Shown in pieces: positions 24,159 through 34,860 of a stretch of DNA of 64,000 nt. The translations under genes were made by a program, and so were the position numbers. Numbering within the stretch: the stretch's first letter is position 1; every line of letters starts with the position of its first letter. The notes under the pieces were generated by a model. That model had not been told where the DNA came from, did no database searches, and saw only the letters and a list, made by a program, of their open reading frames with translations. This stretch comes from Calonectria ilicicola (Eukaryota; Ascomycota; Sordariomycetes; Hypocreales; Nectriaceae): the NCBI GenBank assembly GCA_020809705.1, contig CP085834.1, forward strand, positions 744,001 to 808,000, written 5' to 3'.

Positions 24159-26832
24159 TTAACTCTGCTGCAATGCGTATAGAACCTTCCGCAGAACCCA
24201 ATTCTTCATGCTAGTCGTTGTTTCCACATCATACAGTGCGTTGGAGATGGCACCTTCAATATCCCGAAGAACTCCCTCAGTGTAATCCAGGCTCCCACCT
24301 TCCTTTAAGCGTTTCAAAACGTATAATTTAGCTTCCGCGGTTATGCTGTCATTGCGCTTTCGTTGTTGGAGAATCCCCTGAACTTCAGGTTCCATACCCC
24401 GTAATGCATGGATCATCAGCAGAGAGTATTTCCCTTCATCAAGGTCAGAGCAGAATCCCTTTTGAGATGAGTACTATCCATTTTCAGCTTCTTATCTAGT
24501 ATCGCGGTACAGTGGGAAACGAACCTCTGATGAAACCAGATTTTTATAATCGTCTCGGATTTGGAAATATCGCCCAAATAATGCCATTAATGGATTCAAA
24601 TCGAGATCCCTGTTTCTCTGTTAATTCAAAACGTCGCATCACATGTATCCTGGGTAGAGAACCTATTGATGGATGCCTGATCTTGCAATAGTCGACTGCA
24701 AAGGCGGAATAATCCAGACGTTTCTGGAAGAGATTAAATCATGTTGTATCTATAATAGGATGGCTAGACTTACTGGCGTCAACCATTTGAAAATATTCTT
24801 CTTCAGTTGGGACAACCGAGTTATACGTCCAGTACAAATCATATCCTTGTCCAATATGTAATGAGCGTAATTCCTCTGTGCAGGATTAGCATTTGTGGAT
24901 ACCAATCATCAGAACACTGACCAAGGCAAACAAGTAGTGCCGATGGTGATAATGTTTGTGCAAGTTGGAGCGATTCAACACAAAGTAGATACGCGCTGTT
25001 GATGGTTTGGCCGGTCCCAAAAATCATCTGCGTAGCTGGCATACCACGTCGCAGCGTTGTATTATCTTGAATGTCATCCAGCCTAATGTCCTTCTTAGCA
25101 TGTACACCACGAACGGTTCTTACAAACTTTGTACATTAGGGAGGCATTGTGCATGCCGCTGACAATTGCGTGAATTTTCTTCAAGGAAACATCTGGTACT
25201 CGGTACCAAGCGCTCAGTGCATCAATGACCATCTCACGCACTTTCTTCGATGGAAGAGACTGAATGTAATTTGATGGATACCTCACCACCTGATTTTGGT
25301 TAGTATCCTGCGTGCAGTAAAAAGTTTGACAACTTACATCGGGCCGTAGAGGGTCCAACCGTGGAAAAATATCAGATTCGCTCCGAATCTCTAATGAAGA
25401 GTTAGATCGACGGGAAAGGGACCTCATAAACAAATAAACAAAACGCACCCGGAGCATCTTCAGTCACAATTGAAAAGATAGATGTCGTGTTGATTAGATC
25501 GTTAGTATACAAACAGTCCTCCGAAAAAATCGACCCCTCTCTGCGTCTTGATTCAAGGTACTCCTTGTAGTGATTCCTGTTTGTCAAGTGATATCGTGGG
25601 GTGCTCAGACTCCAAAACAAGTTGCCAGCTACCACAGCCTCGAGCATTTCGAACCAGAACTCGACTGCTGCAGAGAGGTGGAGCTTATCCTTTGGTGCCA
25701 GTAAAGCATCCCTCTGGGCACAGTACTGGTCTTCCAGCCGGCAGACTTCTCGTTTGAGTATGGCTTTAGCTTCCTCCTCTGAAATTGTCTGTTGTCGCAA
25801 AACAATGTTCATAGCACTGTTAATGTCCTGGATCTGTGCTCCGGATTGTATTTGAAAATGACACTCCTTTGCCCATGATAGATAATCATTGGTTAAAATG
25901 ATGACATCATACAGGGGTTTTGCCACGGGTGCAAAGAGTGCCTCCTCTTGTTTCGTCAATGCCACGCCGCTACCAAGAGGAAGCAAGGCGTCGTTGCATC
26001 TAATTCAATGTTAGAAGGGATTTACTTACTTGAAGCTGAGGCAAACCATATTTTGTGAGTGATTACTTACATCAAACCTGCTCCGATTACCCGATCCTCA
26101 AGATACTCTTCCAAGGTCCGATACTTGTGAATGCTGAACACAGTGCTTTCTTCTTTACGTACCCACTCTTGATGAGTTTGGATGACATCATGCCCCTTTT
26201 TGTTTGGCAACTCGGAAAGTTTCGCATAAACTTTGGAGATGGCCTGCTTATATTTTCTCTGGCGAGACCTTTGGATGTCTAGAACGCTCGGCACAACTGT
26301 GCTGGAATGATTGAAAGAAGCTGCGATGCACTCTTCCACCCTAGTCTGAAAGGAGATGACATATTAGCACGAAGAGGTTTAAGAGCCTTGTACTAATAAA
26401 TGGGTAACTAACCAAGGCTGAATCGTCCTGGATCATGTCTATCATTATCATCAAGGTTAGTTGGCATTGCTTCAACGTAAACTTCTGTTACTCACCATCT
26501 TGTGTAAAACTGGCTTCAGTCGCATAGGAGACGAGGGCAGCATGTTCGGGAACAGTGTAAGGATAGTATAAGGATGGGAGACCGCCTGAGTGCAAGTTTA
26601 ATGTTCCAGTGATGGCACCGACTGAGTCTTCACCACAAACATCCATTTGACACTGCAGCGATGCATCATCAAAAAGTTTTCTATGGCGACTGATTCTTGG
26701 CTTGAATCGAGAAATATATTCTGGGTCATTCTCATACATCTCAGAGGGAATTGGCAAAGCATTACCTAATAGGAGTGCTATGCGATCTCCCTCTGAGATT
26801 GATGCCCCGACGGGTTCAATGATGGCCGGCAT
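24159..26832 (-). CDS. Bifunctional terpene synthase (class I cyclase + prenyltransferase, fusicoccadiene-synthase type)
   Basis: Eleven exons join without a stop: 26832-26496, 26438-26413, 26345-26071, 25999-25449, 25390-25338, 25289-25135, 25082-24922, 24875-24774, 24723-24663, 24609-24525, 24473-24159, giving 706 residues, the usual size. The N-terminal half is a class I terpene cyclase with an Asp-rich motif (DDMIQDD, residues 112-118) and the NSE triad NDYLSWAKE (Asn250, Ser254, Glu258). The C-terminal half is an all-trans prenyl diphosphate synthase with DDIQD (468-472) followed by TLRRG, the LHIGQG segment, and a second Asp-rich motif FQIRDDYKN (593-594). The enzyme should build geranylgeranyl or geranylfarnesyl diphosphate from C5 units and cyclise it in one polypeptide; which chain length and which skeleton cannot be told here. 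A decayed P450 is divergent from it, suggesting a small di- or sesterterpenoid locus. Confidence 0.92.
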
Positions 26833-28449
26833 TATTGACAGCACTGAGTCTAAAGCTCTTGGGGTTGAAGGACGAAGTAAGGTAATAGATAAAAAGAGGA
26901 TCTTAATTTCTGGATTTGCTGGTAATTGTTTGCCTAGGGGATATTATACCTGGCTTTATACCACCAGACTTGAAAACCGACACACGTCCTGAAAACCACC
27001 TGTTCAGACCCACCCATTTTTCCTTGTTTTCTCTTTAACCTGTCCCCCAAGTTCCGCCTTTACCGCCACATTATCATCTTGATCTCTTCATCGTCATCAG
27101 CCGCTCATGATCCATATTGTTCGCATACTGTGTCATGTCATGTTCAGGATTGAGGCTTCATGCGGGGGCTATGCAATGGATCCAACGTCCAACATGGATG
27201 ACGCACCTCGTTGTTGATTGTTAAACCCGTGACTGCTGATCGACAAACCGACCCCTTCCGCTCAGACTAAGGTGGCTTGTGTGCCGTGTCTAAATTTCGC
27301 CCTGCATATTATTCTCCGTGTTCTACTCGTTGGCCGTAGGATGTGGGTCAGACTTAGAAGTCAACCTAGACAAACTCTAGTGTCCCGCAAGGAACGGCAT
27401 TAGGAAAAGGCGCGGACTGTAAAGATCATCCAGCCATTGTCCCGTTTGGGATCAATATCCGATCTGAACGTAAAGTCCCCTAGTTGTTTGGCCTTCCTCA
27501 GTCACAAATGCTCTTATTATATCTCGGAAGACAGTCCCTCAATCCACTCCATGCAGGTCGTTCAAATATCTCGCTTTGTGAATCAACCCACAACTAGGCC
27601 ACTTTTGATTTCTCCCACTATAAACCTCCAGTTGTTGGGAATGATGAAGGTGCTCATACGCAACGGCACTAGAAACCAACATACATGCTCTCAAGGTTTG
27701 CCGGTTCAAAAAAGAAGCAACCAACATCTGAGCATTCGTGTTACGGCATATCCACGGCACTAGACACCAACATACATAGACCCATGAAATCCTCACTCAC
27801 AGCTATAACAGCCGATTTTCGTACATCCTTGTCATCGCATATCCCCGATACTACAACCAACATCCATGCAAACTAAAGGGGCTATGGAATATTGTGGTCC
27901 ATTCATCAAGCTTGTCTTTATGCGCAATCAGTTGGTTTTGTGGCGAGATGGAAAAGCCACTGATTACTATTGGGTTACTGGTTGACTAATTTTGAACTCA
28001 CAGCCACATCTGCATCTCAACCTGCCTGCCGTGTTGGTGCGTTATGACGTGTCCCATTTTTCTTGATGATGGTTCCACCTCATGGTCCATTTTTAACATG
28101 CAGCGCTTGGACGGAGAACCATCAAGTCCAGTGGGATTCAATCCATTAGTTTCAAAACCAACAATCGAATTTCTCGTTTGCTGTCCTCGCTGAGATGCTG
28201 AAGTGGGCTTGGACCTGGATTGACTCGCATGCGATAACACGAGACAACTTCATCCCGAACTATGCGTCACTGAGAAAACAAGATGGTTGGGAGAATCACG
28301 GAGATGCCATGTTTGGGGAATTTAAATGATCACCTCTGCTCAAAGAGATGCGTTCAAATGTGATTCTCTACACAATCCTCTTGCTTTATTCATTAAAAAT
28401 TCGTTCATCACTTCCTCCAATCTGCAGAAATTTGTTACATTCATCTAAA
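26833..28449. other. Divergent promoter region of the terpenoid locus, with degenerate repeats
   Basis: About 1.6 kb between the terpene synthase (minus) and the P450 (plus). No gene is seen. Three related segments near 27661-27688, 27752-27779 and 27836-27870 share the pattern CGGCACTAGA-ACCAACATACAT with a spacing of about 85-90 bases; the third is more diverged. They look like an old tandem duplication. The region probably holds shared control elements, but I cannot name any. Confidence 0.5.
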
Positions 28450-30479
28450 ATGGTTTCTGGAACCATTGTGCCTCCAGTTCACCCGGCCTTCTCAGAGCTC
28501 CTGACTACTATCAAAGATCATTTTATTCTCTTTTCCTTGTTTCTCTTTCTCGTTTACAATCTTGTTCTTATTGCATATCGCCTATACTTTTCGCCCCTTG
28601 CCCAATATCCTGGTCCACGTCTGGCAGCTGCTACAGGTTGGTATGAGGCATATTATGATGTGATACAAAAAGGAAACTTTCTCTTCAAGATTGAGGAGCT
28701 CCATGATCAGTATGGTGAGTCTGGATAGATACTACTGGGAATGAAATACTGATATGGCTGTTTGGCTAGGTCCTATTATTAGGATTAACCCGTGGGAGTT
28801 ATCTGTTCGTGACCCAGAGTTTTATCAATTACTTTACGTGTCAAGCGGAACTAGACGCTCAGATCTCTTTTGGAGACACCGATCGAGTCTTGAATTCAGA
28901 GGTAAGTCATATCCCTCACTGGACCTAGGACGTTTCAGACTCATGGCTTCCAAGGCGTGGCAATAACAACGAAAGCTCATGACCTACATCGAATGCGAAG
29001 AAAGCCACTCGTATCATTCTTCTCTCGCCAAAGTATTTTCGGTTTCCAAACAGAGCTGGCTGATCACTGTCGATTGCTGGCCGATCGTTTGGTGTCATTC
29101 AAGGGAATAAATAAAGTGGTTTGCATGGAGGATGTTTTTGCTGCATTTACAACAGATATTGCTAGCAAGATCTGCTTCGAGAGACCTCTCGGCTTGCTAA
29201 GTGACCCAGAGTTCTCTCCGGAATGGTATGACAGCATCTTCTCCACAATGCACGGGCTCTATTCTTAACCAGAACATTCTAGGTCTAGCACATTACGCGA
29301 AATGGCTAAAAGAGCACCATTCATGATTAATGTCAGATGGCTTTTAAGGTGAAACTACGTGCCTATGTATCATATAATCTCATCGCACTAATTCGTGCAT
29401 AGATTTATCCGATGGATCCCTCATTCTTTTATTGTCTATTTTGTTCCAGGCGTTGAACCTTTCAGTCGATTCTTCAAGGTTAGTAATGAACCTCCGATTG
29501 CCTTATAAACACAATGCTCATGAGGAAAAACAAGTTTGGGACCGATTATATTCGCCAAGAAAAGAAGCGCTTCAAAATGGATAAGGATTACAGCCTCAAA
29601 ATTAAGACAATCACACATGAGCTACTGTCTAGCGATATCCCAGAGTCGGAAAAGGCGACTGAACGGCTGAGAGCTGAGCTTTCAACAGTTTTGGCTGCCG
29701 GTACTGTCACAACTACTCGAACCCTTTCATTAATTACTTACTATGTTCTCTCAAATCCTGATATGGAAAAGAGGCTGCGCAATGAATTGGGGCCCATTAT
29801 GAAAGACTTTCCAAGCAAGATGGCATCATTACCTGATTTTGAGAGCTTACCATTTTTGAAGGCTTGTGTCAAAGAAGGATTGAGGTAAGTAATGTTGTTG
29901 TCATATTTCGTGGATCAGTATTAACAAACATAATTACGCAGGCTTAGCTCGCCAGTCATTCGGCGGCTTCCTAGGTGTGCACCAGATAACACGTTGCAGT
30001 ACAAGGAATGGACAATCCCTGCGAATGTCAGTTGAATCCAATGACAGACTAATCAAACTTGAAATTGTAAGATTGATGCTAATGATTGGTAAACAGACGC
30101 CCGTGGGGATGACAATGTAGGCTATGCATACTGATTCTGTAGTGTACCCGAATCCATTTAAATTTGTCCCCGAGCGATGGCTAACAAATTACCACCCGGA
30201 TATGGACCGAAATTATGTACCATTCAGTAAGGGGTCGCGTAGCTGCATAGGGTTAAAGTGAGTACTGTGCAAATTAACGAAGTGACCAGGGTGATGACTG
30301 ATATTTGACTTAGCCTCGCCTATGCAGAGTTGTACTTCGTCATTGGCACTTTATTTAGACCAGAAGGGCCAAAACTGTCACTTTACGATACTAACGAAGA
30401 CGAGGTGGTACCAGGACATGACTACATTATTGCATTTCCCAAGGTGGATAAAAGGGCTCCCAATGTGTTGGTAATCTGA
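28450..30479 (+). pseudogene. Cytochrome P450 monooxygenase, degenerate
   Basis: Most of a fungal P450 is readable. It has an N-terminal anchor (FLFLVYNLVLIAYRLYF), then PGPRLAAATGW, the segment ending GFQTELADHCR, an I-helix AAGTVTTTRTLS, the ExxR helix CVKEGLR, PERW, and the haem-binding loop FSKGSRSCIGLN ending at TGA 30477. Clear exons are 28450-28714, 28770-28901, 28955 onward, the I-helix exon to about 29885, and the last exons to 30479. Between about 29262 and 29515 the frame is lost: after STMHGLYS a stop appears, the continuation NQNILGLA is in another frame, and the next coherent piece starts near 29402. In the exon after 30097 a TAG at 30118 interrupts VGMTM-AMHTD, although a splice acceptor placed exactly at that TAG could skip it. 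I judge the gene non-functional. It would have oxidised the product of the adjacent terpene synthase. Confidence 0.75.
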
Positions 30480-31393
30480 AGAGGGTCTCCAGGCACTAGA
30501 TATGAGAAGGGGAACCGCCCTTGTACAAAAGATGCAACGAGCATTTATTGTTGTGGGGAGCTGAGATGTGGCATCAAATAAGGAAGCTGAAGAACCCAAC
30601 TTGCGGCTGAGCTTAACTGCCAGATTAATCTAGGCTCAGCTGTAAAGTAAATTCTATGTAGGGAATAATATCACCAGAAACATAACACGGTCTCTGCACC
30701 CTCCCGACGAATTGTAAAGCCTTTGAGTCTGATTTACATCTTTCGTCAGCCGATACCTAGTCTGATAAATACAGAGCACTAAGTGTACTACTCGTACGGA
30801 GTGACTTTCATCGCCACAAATAGATTGAATCAATATATAGCCTGCAAGTATCAATAAGAGGTATATCAAGCGTGTAGGGCCTTTGTCTAATTCACATCAA
30901 CCTCGACTGGTCAGCAAAAGACATCAGCGCAAAGAAACAATGTTCCAAGCGGCAAGATCAACGGAAAATTCATTCTTACTGAAACATACCGTCGCATTAG
31001 GGGGTGGCCCACCCTTTCCCCTAAAATTTCCACTCAATGTTTCAAACTTTCGGGATAGTCGGATCCTCGGTCGCAGAGCCTTCGGTACGACAATCCGGAC
31101 CCCCTGTTCGTCGGGACTAGCTTACTTCGGATCACAACACGGTCGGTAATGAACATGCTACAATAAAACGACTCCAAAAATGCGCGATACGAAAAAACAA
31201 TGTTTAGAGTAAGGGGCTAATAATTTGCTGAAAGTATCTACTGCAGAATAGAACCGAGGCATAGAAGAAGAAGAAAGCTTTTCTGTTCTCCTAATACCAA
31301 GGGAGCTATGAAATGCCTATCCAGTTGGATGTCCAGAGTAAATGTCACACGAAAAATAAATTGCTCCTAAATATGAACATGAACCCAATATCC
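30480..31393. other. Intergenic region between convergent genes
   Basis: No supported gene. It holds the 3' sides of the P450 remnant and the GH62 gene. The short frames here have no domain, and nothing else stands out. Confidence 0.5.
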
Positions 31394-32371
31394 CTAAGAC
31401 TTGAGTGTCAACAACCCAGGTCGGTATGGCAGCAGGTTGTAGTCACTGCTGCTAGAACTGGGAGATCGCCCCTGGTAAAGAAGCTGCAAATTGCAAGGAT
31501 CAATTGTCATTGTCTGATCAGGGTTGCTGCGAATCAAATCACCATGGCTGATGTCGTTGGTCCAGGTAGCACCACTGTTGGCCTTGCCGGCGAAGGGGTT
31601 ACTCTCGGTTGCAGCCTGGGCGGTCCACGAACCGCTCAAACTGGTGGCAGTAAAGGAGCGGAAATATCGACCGTTGGATCCAATTGCCTCGACAATCATG
31701 AGGTACTGGCTCTGCCCGTCAACCTTATACACTTGAACCGCCTCGAACAAATTGTTGGTCGTATCACTCATGACCACTTGCGATGTCGAACCAAAGCTAC
31801 CAGGGAAATTGCCGATTGGCATACTGGCTCGATAGATGCTGCCATTGTCGCCTGCAAAGAATAGGTACATGTTTGTGCTATCTCCAATCAGTGTTTGGTC
31901 AATGGGTCCCGTACTAGAACCAGAGATGGATCCAGAAAACAGTGCCTGCGGAGATGACCAGCCATTCGCGTTGCTGGGGTCGCTCGAAGTCCGGTAGACG
32001 AATGCAGTGGCGCCCCATTGATATGCAAGGACCCAGATGCTCTTTGGTCGAAAGTAAAAAAGTGTGGGAGCAACGGTGGAGGAGCTCATTGTGTTCTGAG
32101 CTGCGGAAGCCATCTGAGACCAGTCCGAGAAGAGGCCAAAGTTCATCGAGCCATAGCTCGTTCCAGTGTCATGCGTCGATCCATACACGAGATGCTGGCC
32201 ATTGTAAATGACGTGAGTAAAGTCTTTGAGTGCTACCCAGCCAGACTTTGGCGTTGCCAGCACACCCGTGGAAGTCCAACTGTACTTTGACGGGAGACTG
32301 CACGCCGCCAAGACAGTTGACGACGATGCAAGCAAGGATATAGCGGTCGAAACGGTTGTTTGCAGCTTCAT
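31394..32371 (-). CDS. Secreted GH62 alpha-L-arabinofuranosidase
   Basis: A single exon of 325 residues. ATG 32371 gives a classic signal peptide ([22 protein letters not shown]) cut before ACSLPSKY; the upstream in-frame codons are ignored because they spoil it. The mature part is a five-bladed beta-propeller of family GH62, which removes arabinose side chains from arabinoxylan outside the cell. Visible family landmarks are [19 protein letters not shown] (catalytic Asp in KDF), [41 protein letters not shown] (general-acid Glu) and the C-terminal [11 protein letters not shown]. No carbohydrate-binding module or linker precedes the catalytic domain. A TATAAG sequence stands about 80 bases upstream. 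The gene is likely induced on plant cell wall material, as is usual for the family. Confidence 0.95.
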   Translation of the reverse strand: MKLQTTVSTAISLLASSSTVLAACSLPSKYSWTSTGVLATPKSGWVALKDFTHVIYNGQHLVYGSTHDTGTSYGSMNFGLFSDWSQMASAAQNTMSSSTVAPTLFYFRPKSIWVLAYQWGATAFVYRTSSDPSNANGWSSPQALFSGSISGSSTGPIDQTLIGDSTNMYLFFAGDNGSIYRASMPIGNFPGSFGSTSQVVMSDTTNNLFEAVQVYKVDGQSQYLMIVEAIGSNGRYFRSFTATSLSGSWTAQAATESNPFAGKANSGATWTNDISHGDLIRSNPDQTMTIDPCNLQLLYQGRSPSSSSSDYNLLPYRPGLLTLKS

Positions 32372-32449
32372 GATGATGATCTTTGTTCTGCGACACAAGG
32401 GTGAATGTCGTTGTGAAACGAAATTCCAAAACCCCAAGACCAACAGGTT

Positions 32450-32455
32450 CTTATA
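32450..32455 (-). promoter_or_regulatory. Probable TATA box of the GH62 gene
   Basis: On the minus strand the bases read TATAAG, about 80 bases before the ATG at 32371. The position is right for a TATA element with a short leader. Matched by eye only. Confidence 0.35.
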
Positions 32456-34860
32456 GCCATATTTGCCTTTCAACGCTCACAACAGACATTGGAGCAAAAC
32501 AAAATGACAATTCTCCGACCCCTTGAAACCAACTAGGACACGGTACAAGGGAAGCTGTGTTCCATCTCTTCTATTTCTGTGGAGCGGGTCAAGCTCCTCC
32601 ATATTGCAGGGATCGTCCAGCGGATCCACCCACACACATCCTTGTAGCTCGTAACGCGACGGCTGATTATGCTCCGATGGCTGTTTCAACATCCCGTTTG
32701 ACTCCCTATTTGAGCGGCTGGAATCAGAAAATGCAGTCACTGTGCAAATTCCAAATGCCGAGAAATATTATTGGCTCAGACCTATTTCCCGTGATTTTAC
32801 CAGATACGAGTTGTCGCCATGTCGAGGCTGAATATGAACTTTATTTTGTATTTAGGCAAAAGTCAGCGGAGTTTAGGTCATGGCATTATACTCCAGGAGG
32901 GATTATATTGACCCAGGATTGACACATACAAACCGACAAGTCACATAGAAATGGAAGTGCCAAAAGCGAGCCATCATCCGAATTCCCTGGCTTGGAACAA
33001 ATCATATTGGCATTTTGTAGCTCATTTTGGGTAATAGCGTGTCGCCTATGGATGATGAGTCTTTGTCGGCTCATCCAGAAATCATCAAATCTAGCAGACC
33101 AACGCTTCCAATCCCAGCCAGTGAATAAATTTGGCCAGAATAGAGAAAAATGGGGTATGGACTCGGCCCCAGTTCAGCTTAGCCAGGTTGGCCAAGGAGT
33201 GTTGGTTCAGACATTGATGCAGAACCAATTTGAAATGGCAAGAAACAGGAGACTGCACTTTTCCCAGTGGACGATGCGATTTGTTGACTCAACAAGTTTG
33301 GTCAGCTGATTGATCAGCTGACCGCATAACCACGCGCAGTAGCTTCCCAAAAATCAGGGCCCTAACCATCCAGTGCATAAATTTTAGACGGACAGAGCAA
33401 ATGAGAAGGAATAATGATAAAAATGTGTAAAATATGCCGAACTTTTTCCCAGGAAAATGCCATTTATGACGATTATTTAATCGCATATTGATCTGAACAT
33501 CAGATTTAATGCTTTTAAATGGGTATATCGTCTTCTCCTCATCTCATCACACAGTAAGCTAGATCTACACACATGTTATTTCAATATATTTCCCCATGGA
33601 CTGGCCCTTCAATCCCGAGGACATGACGGAATGTGGTGCGACGATGGTTGATAAGCAGGTTAAATTTTACAGCATAATCGTTATTGCGACACCAATAACA
33701 TGATATCACTGATAAGATTCACGACTTGACTCACCTCGAACGATGTACCATGTCAGTGGGCAGTAATTGGGCTCAGATGATATGCGATTGGCGTACCGGT
33801 GAAGGGAAAGCGTCTCTGGCCAGCTCTGCCCAACAGCCCGCCCAAGTTGGGTTTCGACAATGTGAATGAAATTAAAATCTACCTCTGTTCTCCTCTCCAG
33901 TCTTCAAAATGTATTCACGATCATATCAGCTTTATACAATTGACGGACATCTCCGGATTTGTCTCACGTTCCCTAGCCTTTTTGTTGGCCACTGATGACG
34001 AGTGGGGCACACCCCCGCACTCCCAGCCTCATCCTTCACCGATTATCACCATTTCGATATAAAATCTGGATAATTCCCATATAGAAGTCATGCAACCCAT
34101 GCTATTGGACCAATTCGTCAGAGATGCTGCTGGAGAACGGCATGACATAAGTGGGTATGACTATCGTGGGCCCGTCGATGCGTAATGCGTCCGCAGCTAA
34201 GCAGAAGTACCTACAGCCAACTAATTTTGCCCTACGTAGCTCAATCAGGAAGTGTAAGAAATCTAAGGGTGGGCGGGCGTTCATTATACAAGTTATGGAG
34301 ATACCCTGGTCCCTCCGGTACTTATTCGACGTCCCACACCCAATCCATCCCACATACCACGCACATGGGCCTGACTATCAATAGGATTACGGACCTAAGA
34401 AATGTTGTAACGGATGTGTTTTTACTGCGGCCATTGATCCTTTTGGGCCAACCGTTCGTTTCAACGACTCCAACTATGCGTCAGAGTCCGGGCTAGTAAC
34501 CGAGCCCCACATCATCGAGCATGTATGTTGTTGGTGAAAGACACTTCAGAACACGTGCTAATCCTAGTCCAGTCCAGCAGGAAGAAGAGAGCCGTCCTCA
34601 TATGGACCTGTTGTTGCTGTCTCGCAGGCGGCATGCGTGTGTCGGTTTATAATTGCCCAGGTTGCGGAGCTCCCAGGTGCTCCTACTGCAGTGTGGAGAA
34701 AATCTTTGTTCGTTAGGGTATATGCTTTTCCCAAACTCAAAAGTCTCAACGATGTGAAGTTCATTCATATTTATCTCTGTCAAGTCTGTTGCCTGATAAA
34801 AGCTACTGAACTCGACTTGAATAAAAAACCTTTAAATCCATGTTATGTAGCCCGATGCTG
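32456..34860. other. Long intergenic region
   Basis: About 2.4 kb without a gene that I can support. Short frames on both strands show no domains, signal peptides or splice patterns. Two neighbouring perfect palindromes at 33281-33323 are listed separately. I found no transposase-like sequence. Confidence 0.45.
33281..33323. repeat. Pair of adjacent perfect palindromes, one with a Gcn4/CpcA-type site
   Basis: The sequence 33281-33295 reads TTGTTGACTCAACAA, a perfect palindrome around a central C that contains TGACTCA, the core bound by Gcn4/CpcA and other AP-1-like bZIP factors. Four bases later, 33300-33323 is a second perfect palindrome with 11-base arms (GGTCAGCTGAT) and a 2-base centre. 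Such sites could bind dimeric regulators, but there is no gene close by to which I can assign them. Confidence 0.5.

Noticed and set aside
32992..33309. 105-codon plus-strand frame in the gene-poor region
   Set aside because: No domain or start context; it overlaps the palindromes and has no continuation by splicing.
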